NCBI GenBank assembly: GCA_020852965.1 | Contig: JADYZV010000013.1 | Span: forward strand, 1-64,000 | Direction: 5' to 3' | DNA: 64,000 bases | DNA from: Pirellulaceae bacterium | GTDB taxonomy: Bacteria; Planctomycetota; Planctomycetia; Pirellulales; Pirellulaceae | Shown here: one piece after another, positions 52,079 to 62,200 of the stretch | Numbering within the stretch: position 1 is the first letter of the stretch | Layout of the letters: each line of letters starts with the position of its first letter | Notes under the pieces: generated by a model | Seen by the model: the letters and a program-made list of their open reading frames with translations, nothing else | What the model was told of the DNA's origin: nothing | The model's database searches: none | Program-made: the position numbers and the translations under genes

Positions 52079-52374
52079 ATTGTAACAGGCCACAATGAAA
52101 GTGGAGATTTACTCCTTCGCAAGTCTATGACCTGACTCAGGTATCCAATAACACCAAAGACTACTAGCACATCCCGGGATTGAAACTTGTTGATTGGCTT
52201 ACACCATGATTGACCATGGCAAGCCGTTACAACTACGCAACCGTAAGCCGTCCAATACCAACCGCCACGCGAACTTGAAAATTTATTATAATTGTGGCGA
52301 AAAGTCGCTTCAGTTGGCACGTTTTTCTTGATGCTGCCGCGGAACGAGCCACTAACAAGATAGGGAAACCCAAA

Positions 52375-53265
52375 ATGAATCGAAAGCAAGCTAGCGATTT
52401 TGCACCAGAGGTGTTGGAACTGTATGACGACTACGCGCACGGGCGGCTCGATCGACGAGAGTACGTCAAGCGTTTGGGGGCCTTCGCTGTCGGCGGGTTG
52501 ACCGTCGAAGCATTGATGTCAAGTCTTCGTCCCAACTACGCTTGGGCCGAGCAGGTCAAGCCGGACGATGCACGCATCAAAACGGAAATGATCAGCTACC
52601 CATCGCCCCAAGGTGCCGGCGAGATGAAGGGCTTGTTGGCGCGTCCTGCCGAAGGCGAGAAGTTCCCAGCAGTGCTGGTGGTCCACGAAAACCGAGGGCT
52701 CAATCCATACATTGAGGATGTCGCGCGCCGCTTGGCAGTCGACGGATTTCTCGCGCTTGCGCCAGACGCACTCACACCCTTGGGCGGATACCCGGGCAAC
52801 GACGACGAAGGGCGTGCCATGCAGGCCAAGCGCGATTCAAATGAGATGACTCAGGACTTCCTCGCAGCGGCGAAATGGCTCGATGCGCATGATCTATCGA
52901 CCGGCAAGGTCGGTGTGGTTGGCTTTTGCTACGGCGGTGGAATTGTCAATCAGCTCGTTGTGCTGGCGCCTGACGTTATCGATGCCGGTGTTCCATTCTA
53001 TGGACGACAGCCGGATGTTGCCGACGTCCCCAAGATTAAGGCTCCGCTGCTGATTCACAACGCCGGTTTGGATGCTCGGATTCTCGCGGGGGCTCCGGCG
53101 TTCGAAAAAGCACTTGCGGACAACGGAAAGTCGTTTGAGTCGTTCGTCTACGAAGGTGTCAATCACGGCTTCCACAACGATACCACCCCACGCTACGACG
53201 AAGCGGCAGCCAAGTTGGCTTGGGAGCGAACGATTGCATTCTTCAAGAAGAGCCTCGCTAGCTGA
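52375..53265 (+). CDS. Dienelactone hydrolase family protein with twin-arginine-type signal
   Basis: An alpha/beta hydrolase of about 296 residues in the dienelactone hydrolase family, which cleaves lactone or ester bonds; the natural substrate here is unknown. The leader [18 protein letters not shown] suggests Tat export. The catalytic Cys nucleophile lies in [13 protein letters not shown], the His in [10 protein letters not shown] and the acid in [12 protein letters not shown]. The N-terminal strand [20 protein letters not shown] is typical. ATG 52375 is preferred over the upstream 52294, which would extend past a poor leader. AGGGA lies ahead. The next gene is an exported propeller. Confidence 0.9.
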   Translation: MNRKQASDFAPEVLELYDDYAHGRLDRREYVKRLGAFAVGGLTVEALMSSLRPNYAWAEQVKPDDARIKTEMISYPSPQGAGEMKGLLARPAEGEKFPAVLVVHENRGLNPYIEDVARRLAVDGFLALAPDALTPLGGYPGNDDEGRAMQAKRDSNEMTQDFLAAAKWLDAHDLSTGKVGVVGFCYGGGIVNQLVVLAPDVIDAGVPFYGRQPDVADVPKIKAPLLIHNAGLDARILAGAPAFEKALADNGKSFESFVYEGVNHGFHNDTTPRYDEAAAKLAWERTIAFFKKSLAS

Positions 53266-53436
53266 ATTGGCTCAATTGTCCTTGGAATAGGTCAAGCTTC
53301 GGAACCTACGATGGATTTTAGGGTTTCAGGTAGAACCTGAGTTCACAACCTAATTGCTGGCGCGGCGGGTTACGATGAACCAGCAGGCTACTTTGACGCT
53401 CGGCAAATCATTACCATTCCATTAGGAGCACACCAC

Positions 53437-54882
53437 TTGCGACACAAATTTCTCACCGGTTTGTTAGGCCTGACTTTGGGGACGTTTTCACTCTTGGCTC
53501 AGAGTCAAGTACGCGGTCAAGATCTGAACCAAGACCTCAGCCACGACTGGCCGCATTGGCGTGGTCCTGACGCGTCGGGCACGGCCGTCGACTCCAATCC
53601 ACCGATTACCTGGAGCGAAACCGAGCACATCAAGTGGAAGATCGAAGTGCCCGGCGCCGGCAGTAGCACACCCATCGTGTTGGGCGATCGCGTTTATGTG
53701 AGTACCGCCGTAAAAACCGAGCGTGTCGCAGAGGCTAAGCCAGCCACTGATGGCAATCCCGCAGAGGAATCTCAACGGCAAGCAGAGCGCGGTGGCGAGC
53801 GGCAAGGACGCGGTGGAGGTGGCCCAGGTGGTGCTCCTCGCGGCAGAGGACGTGGTGGTTTCGGCGGCGGCGGCACCGCACCGACCAATTATTACGATTT
53901 TATGGTGATCGCCTACGACCGTGCGACTGGCCAGGAAGTCTGGCGAAGCACCGTGACGCAACAACTGCCGCACGAATCTGGTCATAGCGACAATAGCTTC
54001 GCCTCCTCGTCGCCCATCACCGATGGCAAGCGTCTATACATTTCCTTCGGCTCGCGCGGAGTGTTCTGCCTTGATCTCAACGGTAAACAAATCTGGGATG
54101 TCGACCTGGGCGAAATGAAGACACGCAATCAATTCGGCGAAGGGAGCTCTCCTGCGCTACATGCTGGTACGCTAGTTGTGCAATGGGATCACGAAGGCGA
54201 CTCATTCATCGTTGCCTTGGATGCACTGACCGGTGAAGAAAAATGGCGGCAACCGCGCGATGAACAAACCACTTGGTCAACGCCGCTAATCGCCGCGTAC
54301 AAGGGACGCGCTCAAGTCATCGCGAACGGCACGAATAGGGTCCGCAGTTACGATCTCGAAAGCGGTGAACTTATCTGGGAATGCGGTGGACAGACTGGCA
54401 ACCCCATTCCAGCGCCTGTGCGATTCGAAGACAACGCCATCGTTATGACCGGATTCCGAGGCAACGCCATTTATTCCATTCCACTCGGAGCCAAGGGGGA
54501 CGTCACTGACCGCGATACCATCACGTGGCATGAAGGGGATGCCGCGCCGTATGTTCCGTCGCCAGCGCTTTACAAAGGTCAACTCTATTTCGTCAAAGCC
54601 AACAACGCCGTGCTCGTTTCGCGCAGTGCCAAGTCAGGTGAGTTGGTTATCGACCAAACCCGAGTGCCTGGCATTTCCAGTGTTTACGCTTCGCCTGTCG
54701 CTGCAGCCGACCGCATCTATTTGACAGGCCGTGACGGTACCACCGTTGTACTCAAGCATGGCGAATCATTTGAAGTTGTCGCCACCAACAAATTGGATGA
54801 CCCAATCGACGCCTCAGCCGCGATTGTAGGGGATGAGATCTTTCTCCGCAGCAAGTCCCATCTGTATTGTATTGCTCAGTAG
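53437..54882 (+). CDS. Exported PQQ-like beta-propeller protein
   Basis: A 481-residue propeller of the PQQ-repeat type. A signal peptide (residues 1-27, ending VRGQ) is followed by the family opening DWPHWRGPDASG and a Gly/Arg-rich insert at about residues 115-150 (GGERQGRGGGGPGGAPRGRG) that interrupts the first blade. Blade motifs are AYDRATGQEVWRSTV, LDLNGKQIWDVDLG, ALDALTGEEKWRQP and YDLESGELIWECGG. The start is a TTG at 53437 with AGGAG well placed; no ATG in frame would give the signal peptide. Such proteins are abundant in planctomycetes as putative redox or binding scaffolds. The function is not known. Confidence 0.88.
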   Translation: MRHKFLTGLLGLTLGTFSLLAQSQVRGQDLNQDLSHDWPHWRGPDASGTAVDSNPPITWSETEHIKWKIEVPGAGSSTPIVLGDRVYVSTAVKTERVAEAKPATDGNPAEESQRQAERGGERQGRGGGGPGGAPRGRGRGGFGGGGTAPTNYYDFMVIAYDRATGQEVWRSTVTQQLPHESGHSDNSFASSSPITDGKRLYISFGSRGVFCLDLNGKQIWDVDLGEMKTRNQFGEGSSPALHAGTLVVQWDHEGDSFIVALDALTGEEKWRQPRDEQTTWSTPLIAAYKGRAQVIANGTNRVRSYDLESGELIWECGGQTGNPIPAPVRFEDNAIVMTGFRGNAIYSIPLGAKGDVTDRDTITWHEGDAAPYVPSPALYKGQLYFVKANNAVLVSRSAKSGELVIDQTRVPGISSVYASPVAAADRIYLTGRDGTTVVLKHGESFEVVATNKLDDPIDASAAIVGDEIFLRSKSHLYCIAQ

Positions 54883-54926
54883 AGTAAGAAATGACCTGTA
54901 GATAGCGCGAGCCGCCATGGCTTTCG

Positions 54927-56180
54927 TCAGCCCGCGAGATCCCGGATGATATTGCAAAGACCGACAATCTGGCCGTGTGTGTGATTTGCAGAGATGGCGA
55001 TTCGGGCAGTGGCGGCATCCCTCTCCACTGTGGGATATAGAGCAGCCGTAACAAGATACCCTCGGTGGAGAATCGCGGCGCAAAAATCAATGCACTGCTT
55101 TTCACTACCGAGAAGCACACCACGTACAGGTGATGTGGAAAACTGGTTCAGAACGGGCAATGGGCATTCGTCTAGTTCGCGATCCAGCAGTGCGAGATTC
55201 CTGTTGAACAACGCCTGTCGATCACACAATTCTGAGGAAAGATGTAGCATTGCCGATTCGATGGATGCGCCAACCAGTGGCAAGGCCGGGCTGCCGCTAA
55301 ACGCATAGCTCGTTGCGTACCGTTGGATCACTTGCAAGTCGTTGGTGGTGGGAACAACGGCGGCACCACCGTTGGTGCCAAAGGATTTGTTTAGCGATAC
55401 GATGACGATGCCACGATGTGGGGATTTTTTCAGATGACTCATCGCGTGCCCCTGCCCATGTTCGCCAAGTACGGAAAATCCGTGGGCGTCATCGCAATAC
55501 AGATACCCATCCACTCGATCGAGCATCGGCAGCATTGCTTCGATAGGCGCGATGTGCCCCATTGAACCGATCCCATCGCAAATCACGATCGGCGTATGAC
55601 CGTCGCGACGCGCTCGTTGCAAGCTTTCTTCAACGGCATTCAAATCATCAATATTGATGTTAACAACGCGACCAAAAGACTCCAGCACTGCTCGCAACAC
55701 TTGAATTGACGCATGGGCTTTGCGGTCCAAGATGAATTGTGGTGAACGGAATGAAAAGCTGGGTAGTACGCCCGCCGCAAAAAGTGGGAGAATCCCAACG
55801 TGAGCCAAAGATGCAGATTGAAAAACTGTCACTGCCATCCCGCCCAGTATCTGCGAAAGCAACTGTTCAAGCCGGACGACATCCTGGACTACAATTCGAG
55901 TTCTTGCGCAGGCTAGCTGGGTGGCCCATCGATCCAGTGAAAGCTTTGCGGCTTCGACCAACCGTGGATCCGATTCGAAACCAAGATAGCAGCACGATGC
56001 AAACTCAACAATTCTGCGACCGTCTTCCAACTGTATTGTTTTTCCGTCTCTTGATTCAGCAACCAATGCCCCCAGGCCCGCATGTTCCAACTGTCGAAAC
56101 TGCTCGATGCTCGATGAAACGCGTCGGGCAAGCCAATTGTCAGGCTCGAGTCCAGGGTTCGACTTCGTTCTCATGCTCAT
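54927..56180 (-). CDS. Alpha-oxoamine synthase family PLP enzyme (AONS-like)
   Basis: A 417-residue PLP enzyme of the alpha-oxoamine synthase family, which condenses an amino acid with an acyl thioester, with loss of CO2, to an alpha-aminoketone. Motifs are FASCCYLGFESDPRLVEAAK near the N-terminus, ILDRKAHASIQVL, DDAHGFSVLGEHGQG and the PLP Lys in VSLNKSFGTNGG. The substrate region differs from true biotin synthases (BioF). It is the last gene of the leftward biosynthetic operon. Beside a PKS-NRPS a logical role is off-loading or decarboxylative condensation of an acyl chain held on a carrier protein with an amino acid, as known in prodiginine-type and autoinducer pathways. Confidence 0.85.
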   Translation of the reverse strand: MSMRTKSNPGLEPDNWLARRVSSSIEQFRQLEHAGLGALVAESRDGKTIQLEDGRRIVEFASCCYLGFESDPRLVEAAKLSLDRWATQLACARTRIVVQDVVRLEQLLSQILGGMAVTVFQSASLAHVGILPLFAAGVLPSFSFRSPQFILDRKAHASIQVLRAVLESFGRVVNINIDDLNAVEESLQRARRDGHTPIVICDGIGSMGHIAPIEAMLPMLDRVDGYLYCDDAHGFSVLGEHGQGHAMSHLKKSPHRGIVIVSLNKSFGTNGGAAVVPTTNDLQVIQRYATSYAFSGSPALPLVGASIESAMLHLSSELCDRQALFNRNLALLDRELDECPLPVLNQFSTSPVRGVLLGSEKQCIDFCAAILHRGYLVTAALYPTVERDAATARIAISANHTHGQIVGLCNIIRDLAG

Positions 56181-56231
56181 CTTTTCACATCGGGTGGGGT
56201 GGGCGTCTCTGGATCGGAAGTTCGAATGTCT

Positions 56232-57680
56232 TTAATCGTGGTCCATGGCCTCATAGCCATACTGCTGTTGTTCTTTCAAGACAATCGAGGCATGTTCATT
56301 GGCGGTCTGTGGATTCGAGAACACCGCGCGAAAGATAGAAGACTTTGACGTTTCCGGTCCGATTGGCATTCTGCTCAATGACACACGACCTCGACCTTCG
56401 CGCACTTGGCGATGGTACACTTGTTCGTTGAGCTGATCTAGCTCGGAGGAACTTAACTGCCTTGTCGGCGGGCGGAAACGATAGGCGACCAGATTGGACT
56501 GTGGTTCGGTGAGCAACTGAAAACAATCGGAGTCTTTGACTTGCTGCGCAAACCGCTCTGCGGTGGCCAATGTCTTATTAGCTATTCGCGCATAGCCGTC
56601 GCGCCCCAATAAATGCAGCGCCGCATGCAACAGCAAAACGCTTGCATCGCGTGAGCCATCAACCGCATGCAAGCCACGATCATTGTGGTCGTGAAAAAGG
56701 TATTCGGCAGTGTGCCGAATGGCTTGCTGAGATTGAGCATCTTTTAAGAGCACCAGCGCCTGCGCAACAGGCAGGAACATTTGTTTGTGGCAATCCATGG
56801 CCAACGAGTCGGCGAGTTCGAGGCCGGCCAAGCGATCCCGGTAAGTCTCGGAGAACAGCGCCCCGCCGACCCAAGTTGCATCAACATGAAACCAACTGCC
56901 AAGCTCGGCAGCTAACTGCCCCATCTCACTCAGCGGGTCGATTGAACCAACTTCGGTGGTTCCTGCGACGCCCACGATTGCGAGAATGTTTTCGCCCGAG
57001 CGCTCGGACTGCCACACCTGATTCTTGAGGGCTGATATGTCACATCGGTAATCTTTGTCTGTTGGAACGAAACGGATCGCATCTTTACCCAACCCAAGAA
57101 TGTCGGCAGACTTTACGATCGAATAGTGCATCAACTTGGAGCCGAGGATCACAGACTTCAATTTGGAAGGACCGTTGTTGCGTGCTATCCACAAAGACGA
57201 CAGGTTTGCTGTCGACCCGCCCGATGTCAGCATCCCGGGCACCAAGTCAGACTCACACGGGTGCCTAAAGACGATCTCGTACAATCGTTTTAGAACAAAC
57301 GCCTCGCAATCTCCAAAGGCGCCAGCGCTTTTGGCGGAGACAACGTTTTGGTTCAGGAGCGTACACAGCCTTGAAAATTCTGAGCACCATACAAGAGGTA
57401 CCGAAGTCATGTTGCTGAGATTGCAAGGGTCAGCATTAGCACTCGCCGAAAGAATAAACGGTTCAAGCCAATCACGGATGTAGTCCTCCAGAGTATCGCC
57501 AGCGACCGGGATCGTCGAATCGTCCAATTTAGCCTGCAGTTGTCGCTTGACGTCTGATCGCTGCTGCCCGGTCGACTCGGCCCAACGAGATAGCAACTGA
57601 TCGATGGCGGATCGCAGCGGGGCGATCTGATCAAGGCTCGTTCCCGCATCCAATTCCAGTCGAGTCAAAGTGTCAGGCAT
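56232..57680 (-). CDS. Group II PLP-dependent amino acid decarboxylase
   Basis: A 482-residue decarboxylase of the glutamate/diaminobutyrate/aromatic amino acid family. Signs are the pyridoxal-binding Lys in AMDCHKQMFLPVAQAL, the base-contacting WFHVDATWVGGALFS, VGVAGTTEVGSIDPLSEMG and the N-terminal GGSTANLSSLWIAR. It probably makes an amine such as beta-alanine, GABA, diaminopropane or an aromatic amine for the neighbouring PKS-NRPS. The specificity is not readable. ATG at 57678-57680. It lies between the oxygenase gene (261 bases upstream) and the oxoamine synthase gene (51 bases downstream) on the same strand. Confidence 0.88.
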   Translation of the reverse strand: MPDTLTRLELDAGTSLDQIAPLRSAIDQLLSRWAESTGQQRSDVKRQLQAKLDDSTIPVAGDTLEDYIRDWLEPFILSASANADPCNLSNMTSVPLVWCSEFSRLCTLLNQNVVSAKSAGAFGDCEAFVLKRLYEIVFRHPCESDLVPGMLTSGGSTANLSSLWIARNNGPSKLKSVILGSKLMHYSIVKSADILGLGKDAIRFVPTDKDYRCDISALKNQVWQSERSGENILAIVGVAGTTEVGSIDPLSEMGQLAAELGSWFHVDATWVGGALFSETYRDRLAGLELADSLAMDCHKQMFLPVAQALVLLKDAQSQQAIRHTAEYLFHDHNDRGLHAVDGSRDASVLLLHAALHLLGRDGYARIANKTLATAERFAQQVKDSDCFQLLTEPQSNLVAYRFRPPTRQLSSSELDQLNEQVYHRQVREGRGRVSLSRMPIGPETSKSSIFRAVFSNPQTANEHASIVLKEQQQYGYEAMDHD

Positions 57681-57941
57681 TGCCCGTCCCGGCAGAGTAG
57701 GTGACTCAGGTTAGATTTCTTGTTTGGGATTATAGCCGGTAGACACAGAATCATGGCCAATCGGCTGGGGACAATGTTCGGGACAGGCTTAGCGGGCGGG
57801 AGTGGAGCGTGAAGACGATTACTCGTGACGATGCTGTTGCTGATGTTCCCATTTTCGTATTCCTCTTGGACAAGCCGCAGTTCGCTTTCAGCGGGCATCA
57901 TCATAAGCCGTAGGGATTTGCCTTGCAAGGAATCTGGGGCG

Positions 57942-58703
57942 CTAATTCACCGAGACTAGGTTGGATAGGCTAGCCCAGAGTGACGGGGTAGATGCTGGGC
58001 TGAAATTGTTTTTGGGGATGTGCGATCGCAACTGGTCGCTGAATCGGCCGTCCACTCGAATGCTAAAACTCAGCTCGTCGGTGGTCTCCGTGCCGTGATA
58101 CTGGTGAACGGTATCAAACCACGCACTTACAGATTCAATGTACTGGCGTTCGCCAGTTCGGTGATTTAAGCAAAAAAAGCGTTTTGACGGGCTTCGTAAC
58201 CAAATGAACTCGTGGCAAACACCGGTTTCGCAGTGGTCACGGTGAGCTGCCGCAGCATGTCCGGGCGTTTCGAAAATCAGCAATACGCGTGCGGTTTGTT
58301 TCATCGGAAGCGTTTCAATAAAATCCATGAGAGGTTGAAATCTCAACGACTCATCGGATGGCTTCCAGAGCTCGGCGCGGTCCAATTGGAAATAGCCCTT
58401 CGCTGAAGAAGAGCTCGTTAGCCAAATCACGGACGCCGACGCATTGGATGGGTCCTTATCTCCCAGCCGATAGGGGCCCGCGTCGAACATAAGCTCTTTT
58501 TGCCGTTCCATTTGATTCCGAATCTCCTGTTCAATGCTTGGGCACAACCGTTGGAACCCAGCTACGTCAATGAATTTGTCCAACGGCTGGTAGCACGGAA
58601 ATCGAATTCGAGGGTCGACCGGAATTCGATCGACCCGAACTCTCATCCATCGATGATACAGACGCTCGAGGATACTTTTTGAGAAGTGGGAGATTGGATT
58701 CAT
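57942..58703 (-). CDS. Putative 2-oxoglutarate/Fe(II)-dependent oxygenase
   Basis: A 253-residue protein whose C-terminal half has the spacing of 2OG-Fe oxygenases: HxD in AAHRDHCETGVCHEFIWLR, then the distal His in TVHQYHGTE and the 2OG-binding Arg in FSIRVDGRFSD. The N-terminal 100 residues are of no known family. It lies in the biosynthetic cluster and could hydroxylate an amino acid or the assembled product. The family call rests on these residues; an unrelated fold is possible. Its ATG faces the divergent PKS-NRPS gene across about 550 bases. Confidence 0.7.
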   Translation of the reverse strand: MNPISHFSKSILERLYHRWMRVRVDRIPVDPRIRFPCYQPLDKFIDVAGFQRLCPSIEQEIRNQMERQKELMFDAGPYRLGDKDPSNASASVIWLTSSSSAKGYFQLDRAELWKPSDESLRFQPLMDFIETLPMKQTARVLLIFETPGHAAAAHRDHCETGVCHEFIWLRSPSKRFFCLNHRTGERQYIESVSAWFDTVHQYHGTETTDELSFSIRVDGRFSDQLRSHIPKNNFSPASTPSLWASLSNLVSVN

Positions 58704-59253
58704 CGGCGCACCTCACAATTAATAATTCTCGACACCTCTGGCTGGTCGCCAGTATTCTTGAACTAGTTTAGACGCGAAAAAACCCCCGCTTGACTCTATT
58801 CGGATTCTCTGACGACTCGAAATATAGGAATCAGGCATGGATGCTAAAAAGTACTCCCTAAAAAGATAATTGATGCTTGTCGCCCGCGAAAGGCACCTTG
58901 CCCAACGTCAGGTAAGCTTAAAAGGCACGACTGGACGAACCGCTAAGCCATTCGCCAGCGTTGGCAATCCTTCGATGCAAATCAAACGTCTTTAATGACG
59001 TTGCGGGTTATGAATAGACCGGGTTCAAGCGTGGGTTGAACGGTGGTAAGATTTCGTTTGCAACTTCTTTTCTATACAATACCCAACTCCACCCCGCCCC
59101 GTATCAGTAAGTCACCATGGTCCGTTTCATGGTCGAACCAAATGGCTTCGGAAAATCGTTGCATTGCAGGATGCTCTCGGTGATCGTGGGCTGCAAATGT
59201 TACGGTGACGCCGTTGTCGCGCGTGTTGTCAATCAGTTCCCGGAGCTTAACCA
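58704..59253. other. Divergent promoter region of the biosynthetic cluster
   Basis: About 550 bases between the oxygenase and PKS-NRPS genes. A repeat-like motif TGCGGGTTATGAATAGACCG lies at 59003-59022. On the minus strand a frame of some 86 codons (59072-59331, ATG at 59252-59254) reads NGVTVTFAAHDHREHP and SEAIWFDHET. It recalls the end of an ABC-ATPase but lacks its own motifs, so I do not call it a gene. No sigma-factor boxes were placed. Confidence 0.45.
59004..59025. repeat. GCGGGTTATGAATAGACCGGGTT short repeat
   Basis: Related to CGGGTTATAAATAGCCCG at 52061 and, inversely, to 1888-1910. The motif is short and the match partial. Confidence 0.35.
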
Positions 59254-62200
59254 TTGGCCGATTTTCTCGATCGTATCTCAGGTTTAGATAAGCGCCAGCT
59301 AGTTCTGCTCGCCAATCGATTGAAAACTAATCTAGAGTCGGAATGCGCGCGTCAGCACGCCCCGATTGCGATCACCTCAATGGCTTGTCGCTTTCCTCAC
59401 GCTCGTGATGTGGACGAGTATTGGCGATTGCTGCAGTCGGGAGTGGACGCGACGGGTATGGTTCCGGAGTCACGATGGAAAATCGGTGAGTTCTTTGACA
59501 GTGATGTCGGAAAACCTGGCAAAATGTATTGTGATCGAGGTGCATTTCTGGATGGCATCGATCAATTCGACCCGGCCTTTTTCGGAATCTCCCCACAAGA
59601 AGCTCGACGGATGGACCCGCAGCAACGATTGTTGCTGGAGACCGCTTGGCAAGCGATTGAAAATGGTGGGCTTGCTGACCGAATCGGTGGCAGTCGAACG
59701 GGAGTTTTTGTCGGAATCTCACAGAGCACTTATGCGGGAGGGATGTCGGTTGGACGTCCGGATGAAATCGATGTGTATTCTGGGGCTGGCAATATGTGCT
59801 CGACGGCCGCCGGCAGAATCTCACATATCTTTGGACTTCGCGGTCCCTGTATCCCCGTCGACACCGCCTGCTCGTCTTCGCTAGTGGCACTGCATCTGGC
59901 CATTCAAAGTCTCCGCCACGATGAGTGCGAAATGGCGCTCGTGGCGGGAGTCAACTTGACGTTGGCTCCTGAATTGAGCGTCTATTTTTGTCGCCTGGGA
60001 TTGCTCTCTCCTTCCGGTCGTTGCCGATCATTTTCCGCCGACGCAGATGGGTACGTTCGTGGCGAAGGTTGTGGCGCGGTGCTGCTTCGTCGCCTTGCTG
60101 ATGCCCAAGAGGATCATGCACCCATCGTGGCGGTGATTCGTGGTAGCGCCGTCAATCATGACGGACGTGGCTCCGGATTGACCGTCCCAAACGGCAAGGC
60201 ACAAGTGGAGGTGATTCAAAGCGCTTTGGCAGACGCGTCACTCGACGCAAGCGAGATTGATTTCTTGGAAGGTCAAGGAACCGCTACGGCACTCGGAGAT
60301 TCAATCGAACTGCAATCCATCTGTTCAACGTATGTCAAGCAGAGACAATCGGGTTCGCCATTGCTGTTAGGAAGTGTCAAGTCGAACATTGGTCATTTGG
60401 AAACAGCATCCGGGATGGCCTCGTTGATCAAATGCTGCTTGTGCTTGCAGCACAAGACCCTCGTCCCCCAGCCGCTGGCTAGTCTACCCTCTGACATCGT
60501 ACGCAACGAACCGAAACTGCAACTCATTGAAACACTGCAGTCTTGGAAGTCGGATTCTCCGAGGCGGTTGGGCATCAATGGTTTTGGTATCAATGGAACC
60601 AATGGACATTTGATTTTGGAAGAACCGCCCGAGTGGGACGCATCGATCCACAATGACAAGCAATCCGATGTTGACTCAACGAGCGTCCTGTTGTTGTCAG
60701 CTCATACCAAGAATGCTCTCGGTGAGTTGGCAGAATCTGCGCTGAGAATGTTGGATGACCGTCCCGACATCGACTGGCAAGATTTTTGCTTTACGGGTAA
60801 TCATCGGTCGCCTCGTAGATTTCGTCGATTCGTATTAGCCAGCGGGCGACCATCGGCGATGGATGCACTGGTGGCTCTTGGCAACGATTCGATCGATCTC
60901 GAACCCGTCGTGGAGAGCCCGAAGGTCGCCGTTTTGCTTTCGGACGTCTGCGGCTCTATGGAAATGGCCAAAACTCGGCAAGTGGCGCAGTCTCTAATCG
61001 ATATTGCGCCTGCGATTGCCTCATTGGGCGAGCAACTTGACGACAGTTCTGATCCAAAATGCGTGTTGACGATGCATCGCATCGTGCTGGAAATCTGGAA
61101 GCTGTGGGGGCTCAGCGTGGATGCGGTCATGGGAACGGGTTTGCAAGAAATCACCGCTGGTTGTGCTAGTGGTGCATTGGATTGGGACGACGTAGAGCCG
61201 TGTTTGCCGATCGTGGTTGAGGGTAGTGGTCGAATCGGGGATTTGACAACCATGTTGCCACCCATCCGTCCAGCCTCCAAAGGTTGGCTTAGTAGTCACA
61301 CAGGCGGCTGGCTCGCAACGGGAGAAAACGATGCAGTACAGGCGCTTGGACCACTAATCAAGAGCCGGAAAAAAGAAACGCCGGTTCAACTTGCCAATGC
61401 TCCAAGCCCGGCTTGCAGAGAACGACTCTCTGATTTCGATATTGTCATTACGCTAGGAGATTTCAAGGAAAGCGCGTCGGAACCATGGATTCGTTTCCTC
61501 AGTGATGATACGACCAGCCATGGGCGTGAAATCCAGCAATTTCTGGGGACCTTATTCGAGCGTGGCATCAACTGGGATTGGCATGCGTTTTCCCGATCAA
61601 GGGGATTTCGCTGGGTATCGTTTCCGAATTCACCATGGCAACGTCAACGATTTTGGATCGACCGCGACGAGACCACGGCGAATTCGACGACGGGCAAAGT
61701 CGAGGATGATCCATATGAAAACTGGCGTCGACGATGGAAGGAGATTCGCGGTGGGCAATCAACCCCAGAAGCAAAGCGCATTCAAGCAAGCGAGTTTGTC
61801 GCCGACTGCTTGACCCAATTTACAACCACCCCTGTGGAATCCCTTGATCTAACTCGCCCCCTCGTTGACCTGGGGTTGGATTCCCTGGCCGCTGCCGAAG
61901 TGCATCACGCGATTTGGAGTATCACCGGCACACGTGTTCCCTTTGACATGGTGTTGCAGAATCAATCGACCGCGGACCTCATCGACTACATTCTTGAGAA
62001 AGAACCGGATTTTTCGACGACCAAAACAATGATGGTTCGTCAGCCACAAGTCACGACCTACCAGCCGACGGATGGCCAAACGCGTTACTGGTTTTACCAA
62101 CGCATTCTGCCGGCCAGTCCGGTATACAACAATGTTTTTGCAGTGCGGCTGCGTGGTGAGTTTGATGAATCCAAGTTGGAACCCTGTCTACGTGCACTAG

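Larger units (their letters stand above)
51575..52374. other. Long intergenic region with two dispersed repeats
   Basis: About 800 bases between the sigma factor gene and the hydrolase gene. It carries an ATTCTGCC hairpin (51690-51790), one end of the CGTTTAACGCC element (51908-52041) and a short CGGGTTATAAATAGCCCG motif (52061-52078). Open frames across it follow the repeats and are not credible genes. The last 200 bases contain the hydrolase promoter; no boxes can be placed firmly. Confidence 0.55.

Noticed and set aside
51916-52440. 174-codon minus-strand frame in the region before the hydrolase gene
   Set aside because: It covers repeats and the hydrolase start and has no family motif.
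57665-57928. 87-codon minus-strand frame between the oxygenase and decarboxylase genes
   Set aside because: It fits the gap and overlaps the next gene start by 16 bases, but it begins with TTG, has no ribosome-binding site or family motif, and another frame with a good ribosome-binding site gives only 33 residues. Kept as undecided, not called.
62104-62118. ATTCTGCCGGCCAGT identical to part of the hairpin element at 14501
   Set aside because: It lies inside the condensation domain coding sequence and encodes a normal family segment (ILPASPVYN); the rest of the element is missing, so it is coincidence.
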